NCBI GenBank assembly: GCA_016712405.1
Contig: JADJRD010000001.1
Coordinates: forward strand, 496,001-560,000
Direction of reading: 5' to 3'
DNA from: Cellvibrio sp.
GTDB lineage: Bacteria; Pseudomonadota; Gammaproteobacteria; Pseudomonadales; Cellvibrionaceae
DNA length: 64,000 nucleotides
Position 1 is the stretch's first letter, and each line of letters opens with the position of its first letter. Shown piece after piece: positions 58,930 through 64,000 of the stretch. Both the position numbers and the translations under genes were made by a program. The notes under the pieces are model-generated. The model searched no databases, had not been told where the DNA came from, and worked only from the letters and a program-made list of their open reading frames with translations.

Positions 58930-60321
58930 ATGTTTTCAATGACGCGCTTATCGCTCAAAATATTTTTTACGTTTTGGTTGATTACAGCCGTCATTATTGT
59001 GGGCACAAACATTGTTGTACATTGGTTTGATATGTCGGAAGGTAGCGCTACCCACGATGGCGATGAAGAACCGGCCAAGCGATTGTTATTTCAAATTGTT
59101 GGTAATGCACTGGATCGAAACACCGAACAACTGGCACAAGATCTTCGCAAGATGCCACCTTGGTCAACACGATTTATTTATGTCATCGATAAAAATAATG
59201 AAGATTTGTTACAACGCACATTGCCGCCAGGCGTAATGGTGTTAGTACCTGAATTAACCAGTAAACAACCCTTTGGAAAAATTCAAGACAGAAACCGAAA
59301 ACTTTTTGGTCGTTACATTACGCTGAACGATGGTAATGCTATTCGTGTTATCACCATTTCGGCTGGAAAAGATGAAGGGCCTGATCGCGATATTATTTGG
59401 GAGCTTTTTCTTGATAATATCTGGCCGCTTTTATTAGTATCCATTTTAGTGAGCGGCAGCGCTTGTTTTTTTCTGGCTCGTCATTTCACTCGCAGTATTA
59501 ATACCTTACAAGAAGCCGCCCAACAAATTGCACAAGGTGATTTGAGTGTTCGTATCAGCCACCGATTCAAAGGACGCAAAGATGAAATTGCAGCGCTTGG
59601 CCGCGATTTCGATAATATGACGGAGCACCTCGAGCAACTGATGCAAGAACAAAAGCGCTTAATTAAAGATGTATCGCATGAATTACGTACACCATTAGCA
59701 CGATTACAATTTGCAGTAGGCTTGGCACAAAAACGAAGCAATGGTTTAGTCGATAATGAACTGGCTCGCATTAAACAGAATGCGGATTATCTGAATAACA
59801 TCATTACCGATATTTTGAATCTTCCTGTAGAAGGCAAACAGAAGTTTCAACTGGATGACGTAATGGATTTGGTTGCGCTGCTTTCGACTCTGATCGAAAA
59901 TTACGCAGTGGAAGCCAGCGAGAAACAAGTTAACATTGTGTTGACTTGCGATCTTGATGAAGCCTTGGTTGCGACACACGGAAATATGTTGTTAGGCGTT
60001 TTTGAAAATATTATCCGCAATGCTTTGGCCTATACTGCAGAGCAAACCCAGATCGACATTGAATTACAACAAAAAAATGATGCTTATTTAGTTACGATTA
60101 CAGATCGAGGGCCTGGCGTCGATTCGCATCACCTCGAAAATATTTTTAAACCTTTTTTCCGCACCGATGAAGCGAGAACACGGGAAACGGGTGGTCATGG
60201 ATTGGGATTAGCAATTGCACATCGCAGCGTGTTATTACATGGCGGGCAAATCAGTGCAATTAATAATCCCAAGGGTGGATTAACCATTAATATTTATCTG
60301 CCACAACTCAATGATGTTTAA
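58930..60321 (+). CDS. cpxA: CpxA-like sensor histidine kinase
   Basis: 463 residues: two transmembrane helices (about 10-30 and 160-180) flanking a periplasmic sensor domain of about 130 residues, then HAMP (about 182-235), phospho-acceptor His250 in DVSHELRTPLARLQF, N box NIIRNALAY, and G boxes DRGPGV and GHGLGLAI. Domain order and partner match CpxA. No CpxP-like gene is visible next to it. Confidence 0.8.
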   Translation: MFSMTRLSLKIFFTFWLITAVIIVGTNIVVHWFDMSEGSATHDGDEEPAKRLLFQIVGNALDRNTEQLAQDLRKMPPWSTRFIYVIDKNNEDLLQRTLPPGVMVLVPELTSKQPFGKIQDRNRKLFGRYITLNDGNAIRVITISAGKDEGPDRDIIWELFLDNIWPLLLVSILVSGSACFFLARHFTRSINTLQEAAQQIAQGDLSVRISHRFKGRKDEIAALGRDFDNMTEHLEQLMQEQKRLIKDVSHELRTPLARLQFAVGLAQKRSNGLVDNELARIKQNADYLNNIITDILNLPVEGKQKFQLDDVMDLVALLSTLIENYAVEASEKQVNIVLTCDLDEALVATHGNMLLGVFENIIRNALAYTAEQTQIDIELQQKNDAYLVTITDRGPGVDSHHLENIFKPFFRTDEARTRETGGHGLGLAIAHRSVLLHGGQISAINNPKGGLTINIYLPQLNDV

Positions 60322-60375
60322 GGCTAGAATAAAACAGAGCGACTGTTTTCGATCTGTTAAGGACCGAAATAATAA

Positions 60376-60812
60376 TCAACCCAATTGCAATAATTTAATT
60401 AACGCAGATTTCTTTTTTGGTGGCAGCAAGTCTGCAAGGGAATATTGGTCAAGCACATTAAAAAATGCTTCCAACGCTTGAGCAAAAATCATTTTTAGCT
60501 GACACGCCGGCGTTATAGCGCAGCCCTGTGTATCGCCAAAGCACTCAACAATCGCCAGATCCTGTTCGGTGATACGCACCAAGGCCCCGATATTAATATC
60601 TTCAGGCAACCCATTTAAACGCAGCCCGCCATTTTTACCCGCAAGGCAATTAAATACCCTTTCGCATTTAACTCCTGCACCACTTTCATCAAATGATTTT
60701 TAGAAATGTTGTAACTCTCAGCAATTTCCGCAATGGTAGAAATCTCTTCACCTTTTAGTGCCACATACATCAATACACGCAAGGAATAATCCGTATAGCG
60801 AGTTATGTACAT
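60376..60812 (-). CDS. nsrR: NsrR-like Rrf2 family nitric-oxide-sensing repressor (frameshifted)
   Basis: 145 residues over two frames (60615-60812 and 60376-60609). The N-terminus YITRYTDYSLRVLMYVALKG and the helix IAESYNISKNHLMKVVQEL form the Rrf2 DNA-binding domain. The second part has the Fe-S cysteines in VECFGDTQGCAITPAC. One extra G in the G3 run (plus-strand CCC 60638-60640) restores LRGKNGGLRLNGLPEDIN. NsrR loses repression when its cluster reacts with NO. The nnrS gene just upstream in the same operon carries two NsrR-like sites, which supports the name. Confidence 0.87.
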
Positions 60813-60824
60813 AAACTTCCCCTA

Positions 60825-62006
60825 TTATCCTAGGCGACCATCAACACGGGGACGAGTGAGAATCGGCCAATAAATCAGCGTAAATACGCTGAAAGCTACC
60901 GACCAAGCGGCAGCAGCAGCTAACAACCCCCACCGAAAATCCACCCAATGCAGTGCGGCCAATACACGAGCAAATGCTGCAAAACCAATAGCGAGGTAAA
61001 TCACAATCCCAAAGTTAGGTAATGTTAATGGGCGGCCAGTATGCCCAAGCGAAACACGAGTCATAACGCCAAGCATCAAGCATCCCATTGCACCTGCGCC
61101 CAAAGCATGTTGCCATGCACCAAAAGGCACAAGATTAAAGGCGGCGGCACCTCTGAGTAAAAGCGCGATCGCAATCCAGGCATAGCCCAGATGTAATATC
61201 CATAAAAGTGGCTCACGCAAAGTCAGCCAGCCCGACCAACCTATCAAACGCAATGCGATAAGAACACCTGCCAACAAAGCCAGCCCTCCAGTCAGCCACT
61301 CGCTGATACTCATCACATTAGAAACAACAAACAAGACTGTGACTATCGGGGTCGCCGTTTCCAACAGAGCAAATGATTTAACCGCCTCAGCCTGCCCGCC
61401 CTGATTCCGCAGCCAGTTGCCGGTAAACATCGGAATTATTCGACTGCCAATTAACAGCATAAGCAACATAATTAATCCCATTGCCAACTGTTCGCCGCGC
61501 TGCAACCACTGGGCCTGTGTTGTTATAAAACCAATGTGCATCATTAAATTAGCGAGGCTGAGTAATAACAACATCAATGCAATCGGCAAATTACGCTTGT
61601 TGGCGTGTTGCAATAATACGCGCGTCATATAGATGGCAAGCAGGGGCATAAACAATAAATCGATCAATGCCACGAAACTCGCAGGCCACCAACTTGCACT
61701 CCACATTACTATTCTTCCTGCCAACCAAACCAGCACCAGCGCTAAAAGTCCCGCTCCTTTTAAAGGTGTTGCACCAGTCCAGTTACAAACTGCCGTTAAC
61801 AAAAAGCCTGCAATAGCGGTGGGAATTAACCCAAATAACATCTCATGACTATGCCAATGCAAAGGCGACCAGCCCAAAGGCAGCGAAATCCAACCGAATA
61901 AAAAACCTACCCAACCCATAACAGTAATAACGCCATAGATTCCCGTCAGTAAAAAAAATGGACGAAATGAATAGCTAAGTATTGGCAATGAACCTAACAA
62001 ATTACT
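60825..62006 (-). CDS. nnrS: NnrS family membrane protein
   Basis: 393 residues from ATG 62006 with AGAGG upstream; an earlier frame start at 62048 is unlikely. About twelve transmembrane helices and the NnrS pattern SYSFRPFFLLTGIYG, LHWHSHEMLFG and HALGAGAMGCLMLGVMTRVSLGHTGR. NnrS proteins are heme- and copper-containing and are induced by nitric oxide; they relieve NO stress. nsrR follows 13 bases downstream, likely giving autoregulation. Confidence 0.92.
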   Translation of the reverse strand, partial: SNLLGSLPILSYSFRPFFLLTGIYGVITVMGWVGFLFGWISLPLGWSPLHWHSHEMLFGLIPTAIAGFLLTAVCNWTGATPLKGAGLLALVLVWLAGRIVMWSASWWPASFVALIDLLFMPLLAIYMTRVLLQHANKRNLPIALMLLLLSLANLMMHIGFITTQAQWLQRGEQLAMGLIMLLMLLIGSRIIPMFTGNWLRNQGGQAEAVKSFALLETATPIVTVLFVVSNVMSISEWLTGGLALLAGVLIALRLIGWSGWLTLREPLLWILHLGYAWIAIALLLRGAAAFNLVPFGAWQHALGAGAMGCLMLGVMTRVSLGHTGRPLTLPNFGIVIYLAIGFAAFARVLAALHWVDFRWGLLAAAAAWSVAFSVFTLIYWPILTRPRVDGRLG

Positions 62007-62059
62007 CATGAAAAGCCTCTTAATCAGCATGAATACGACAGAAAACAAACGCGAGATTA

Positions 62060-62082
62060 AACATGCATTTATTTTACATCTT
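62060..62082. promoter_or_regulatory. NsrR-like operator, site 1
   Basis: Half-sites AACATGCATTT and TTTTACATCTT with a one-base spacer, compared with the known NsrR pattern AAGATGCATTT-n-AAATGCATCTT (10/11 and 7/11 matches). It lies about 55-75 bases upstream of the nnrS ATG. Confidence 0.65.
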
Positions 62083-62085
62083 TAT

Positions 62086-62108
62086 AAGATGCATTTACAA
62101 TATATGTT
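62086..62108. promoter_or_regulatory. NsrR-like operator, site 2
   Basis: First half-site AAGATGCATTT is a perfect match to the NsrR consensus; the second, CAATATATGTT, matches 7/11. Centre is 26 bases from site 1, so dimers could bind on nearly the same face. Confidence 0.7.
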
Positions 62109-62133
62109 AATAGGATGCAAAACGCGGGAATAG

Positions 62134-62165
62134 AAAAACAAAAAAACACCACCCGTTAGAGTGGT
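62134..62165 (-). terminator. Intrinsic terminator downstream of malQ
   Basis: On the minus strand ACCACTCTAACGGGTGGT forms a stem-loop followed by GTTTTTTTTG. It ends the GH57-malQ transcript before the nnrS promoter region. Confidence 0.75.
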
Positions 62166-62184
62166 TATGCGTCACATAAATATA

Positions 62185-63696
62185 TTAAGCGATACGATCA
62201 TATTGATGATTTAGCTTATAGATTTTCGCAGCAAGATCCGACGCCACCATATCCCAACGAAAGGTCCACTTCCAATTTTTTCCTTGGGTACCAGGCATAT
62301 TCATGCGATGAGCACCATCCAATTCAAGAAAATCTTGCATGGGAATAATGCTCATACGACAGGATGACGCCAAGGCGACTTCAATCAATAGCCAAGGCAT
62401 CTGAATTGACGAAGATAACAAATAATCCTGAACAATTTTTTGTTGCGACACTGCAAGATTTTCGTACCAGCTTTTTGTTGTGTCGTTGTCGTGAGTTCCG
62501 GTGTAAATCACATTATCCAAAGTGTGATGCTGAGGAAGATGAGGGTTTTTTACATTGCCATCGAAAGCAAACTGCAGCACTAACATCCCCGGCAAATTAA
62601 ATTCATGCCGTAAGGCTTCGACTTCATCAGTAATGACACCTAAATTCTCGGCAATCAGCGGTAAATTTGGCCACTCATCAAAACAGGCTTTTAATAAAGA
62701 TTGACCTGGCGCTTTTATCCATTGACCTAAACGCGCATCCTGAGAGTTGCCGGGAATCGCCCAGTAAGCTTCAAAACCCCGAAAATGATCGATGCGTAAA
62801 ATATCAAAAGATTGCAATTGAGTACGCAAACGATTTTTCCACCAAACAAAACCATCAGCTTGCATATTTTCCCAATGATAATGTGGATTACCCCAATGCT
62901 GCCCGGTTTCAGAAAAATAATCCGGTGGCACACCCGCAACACTAATTGGCGCACCCGTTTCATCCAATAAAAATTGTGATTGATTACCCCATACATCGGC
63001 ACTGTCATGCCCAACAAAAATAGGTATATCACCAAAAAATTCAATCGATTTTTGTTTGGCGTAAGCTCGCAAGCATTTCCATTGCTCAAAAAATGCAAAC
63101 TGTTCAAATGTATAACGATTTATTTTTTCGGATAATGTGTTTGCATACTGGTTGATGGCTTGATCTTCATGTTGACGTAATGCATCCGGCCATTGATTCC
63201 AGGGTTTCAATTCAAAATGATCCCTAAATGCACAGTAATGAACGAAATCATCCAACCAATAAGCTTGTTCTTGACAAAAAATATCGAGCTGTTGCTTAAG
63301 ATAAGCCCACTGCTCTTGCTCAATATTGCCATAAAATAATCTTGCACATTGCTCACGCAATTCTGCTGAGGAGGAATATTGGTCAGAAATCTTTTCGCGT
63401 GAAATCCAATTCTTTTCAATTAACCAATCGATGCTAATTAATTCAGGATTACCTGCGTGGGCAGACAAAGATTGATAGGGAGACATATCATCCAGTGTTG
63501 GACCAATAGGTAACATCTGCCAAACACTAATACCCGCTTCCGATAACCAATCAACAAAATGGTAGGCTTCTTTGCCGAGCGTACCGAATTTTTCAGATTT
63601 TCCTGGTTGCCAATGCGCTTCTCCGCAAGCTAATGAAGTCGGATGGAGTAACACCCCTGCCCTTCGTTGATCCATCACATTGTGCTTTTTTTTCAT
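62185..63696 (-). CDS. malQ: 4-alpha-glucanotransferase MalQ (GH77)
   Basis: 503 residues. GH77 motifs: RRAGVLLHPTSL start, nucleophile Asp in ILRIDHFRGFEAYW, acid/base Glu in PLIAENLGVIT and third Asp in YTGTHDNDTTKSW. It transfers segments of alpha-1,4-glucan between chains, releasing glucose (amylomaltase). ATG overlaps the stop of the GH57 gene by one base (TAATG); a second Met at residue 8 is possible. Length is typical of the bacterial short form. Confidence 0.93.
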   Translation of the reverse strand: MKKKHNVMDQRRAGVLLHPTSLACGEAHWQPGKSEKFGTLGKEAYHFVDWLSEAGISVWQMLPIGPTLDDMSPYQSLSAHAGNPELISIDWLIEKNWISREKISDQYSSSAELREQCARLFYGNIEQEQWAYLKQQLDIFCQEQAYWLDDFVHYCAFRDHFELKPWNQWPDALRQHEDQAINQYANTLSEKINRYTFEQFAFFEQWKCLRAYAKQKSIEFFGDIPIFVGHDSADVWGNQSQFLLDETGAPISVAGVPPDYFSETGQHWGNPHYHWENMQADGFVWWKNRLRTQLQSFDILRIDHFRGFEAYWAIPGNSQDARLGQWIKAPGQSLLKACFDEWPNLPLIAENLGVITDEVEALRHEFNLPGMLVLQFAFDGNVKNPHLPQHHTLDNVIYTGTHDNDTTKSWYENLAVSQQKIVQDYLLSSSIQMPWLLIEVALASSCRMSIIPMQDFLELDGAHRMNMPGTQGKNWKWTFRWDMVASDLAAKIYKLNHQYDRIA

Positions 63697-64000
63697 TAAA
63701 CGTGTCCTTGCCTCATCACACCACCAGCAGCAGGATTACCACCGCCTTCACTAATTACCTGTTGTAAATAATCAGGAGCAGGTTCGTGAATTAATCGATA
63801 CAGATTGGCTAAATGGCGACGATATAAATAATCAAAATCTTTTACACTTTGTGAAGGGTTGTAATCTCCAAACCACCAAAACCAATCTGATCCCTCACAC
63901 AAGGCCATTTGTTTTTCAATTTGGGCTATTTCATCTGCAGTAAACGTTTTTTTACTCAAGGCCAAATCCGCAGCTTGCTTGGCGTTACATAACATATCCC
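63696..64000 (-). CDS. GH57 family glycosidase, C-terminal fragment (partial)
   Basis: About 100 residues run off the right edge. The segment LCEGSDWFWWFGDYNPSQSV followed by FDYLYRRHLANLYRLI is the conserved C-terminal region of GH57 alpha-amylase/glucanotransferase-type proteins. Catalytic residues lie outside the window. Translational coupling to malQ supports a role in glycogen or maltodextrin breakdown. Confidence 0.75.
   Translation of the reverse strand, partial: DMLCNAKQAADLALSKKTFTADEIAQIEKQMALCEGSDWFWWFGDYNPSQSVKDFDYLYRRHLANLYRLIHEPAPDYLQQVISEGGGNPAAGGVMRQGHV

Overview
The window comes from a moderately AT-rich gammaproteobacterium. It carries a Lol lipoprotein exporter (lolCDE), pdxB, tusA, rlmM, rapA, mnmC, cmoAB, trmL, two long-chain flavodoxins and a nearly complete MSHA type IV pilus locus. 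Gene content, the AraC subtype and the style of the repeats suggest a relative of Cellvibrionaceae, but that placement is inference. No tRNA, rRNA, CRISPR array, integrase or intact transposase is visible.

Layout. 1-1.8 kb: C-terminal part of a GH15/phosphorylase-kinase-like protein. 1.9-6.9 kb: a potassium module (trkH, a short KdpD-type kinase, a KdpE-type regulator) followed by a membrane-tethered AraC regulator. 7-9.6 kb: a hotdog protein and a flagellar scar made of a flagellin start fragment and a fliD lacking its 5' end. 9.6-12.8 kb: lolCDE. 12.9-22.1 kb: PilZ, hydrolase, cheV, an rRNA-methyltransferase-like gene, a COG3199 kinase-like gene, pdxB, tusA, rlmM and small genes. 22.1-38.8 kb: the MSHA operon on the minus strand (mshI, pilN-like, J, K, L, M, N, E, G, A, C, D, O, P, Q). 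38.9-46.9 kb: trmL, a decayed toxin-antitoxin pair, fldB, mnmC, cmoA, cmoB, a class I amidotransferase and membrane proteins. 47-52.3 kb: a secreted RHS protein with a translationally coupled candidate immunity gene and duplicated 3' flanks. 52.4-60.3 kb: rapA, a hexose-6-phosphate mutarotase, fldA and a CpxRA-like pair. 60.4-62.1 kb: nsrR and nnrS behind two NsrR-like operators. 62.1-64 kb: malQ and the end of a GH57 gene, so both window edges carry alpha-glucan enzymes.

Two patterns cut across the window. First, at least eleven genes (trkH, araC, lolE, the COG3199 gene, mshO, mshN, vapC, fldB, rhs, rapA, nsrR) are broken by a frameshift that one extra base in a short homopolymer or dinucleotide run would repair. 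All are deletions, which points to homopolymer under-calling or, less likely, to real decay. These genes are annotated as single spans, with the break point given. Second, short palindromic repeats lie in frame inside coding sequence. One family splits the predicted signal peptide of MshQ and lengthens the MshO prepilin leader. Another adds about 30 residues inside the MnmC methyltransferase domain and forms the FldB/MnmC boundary.

The best candidates for undescribed biology are these in-frame repeat insertions and the RHS tip with its immunity partner, neither of which I recognise.
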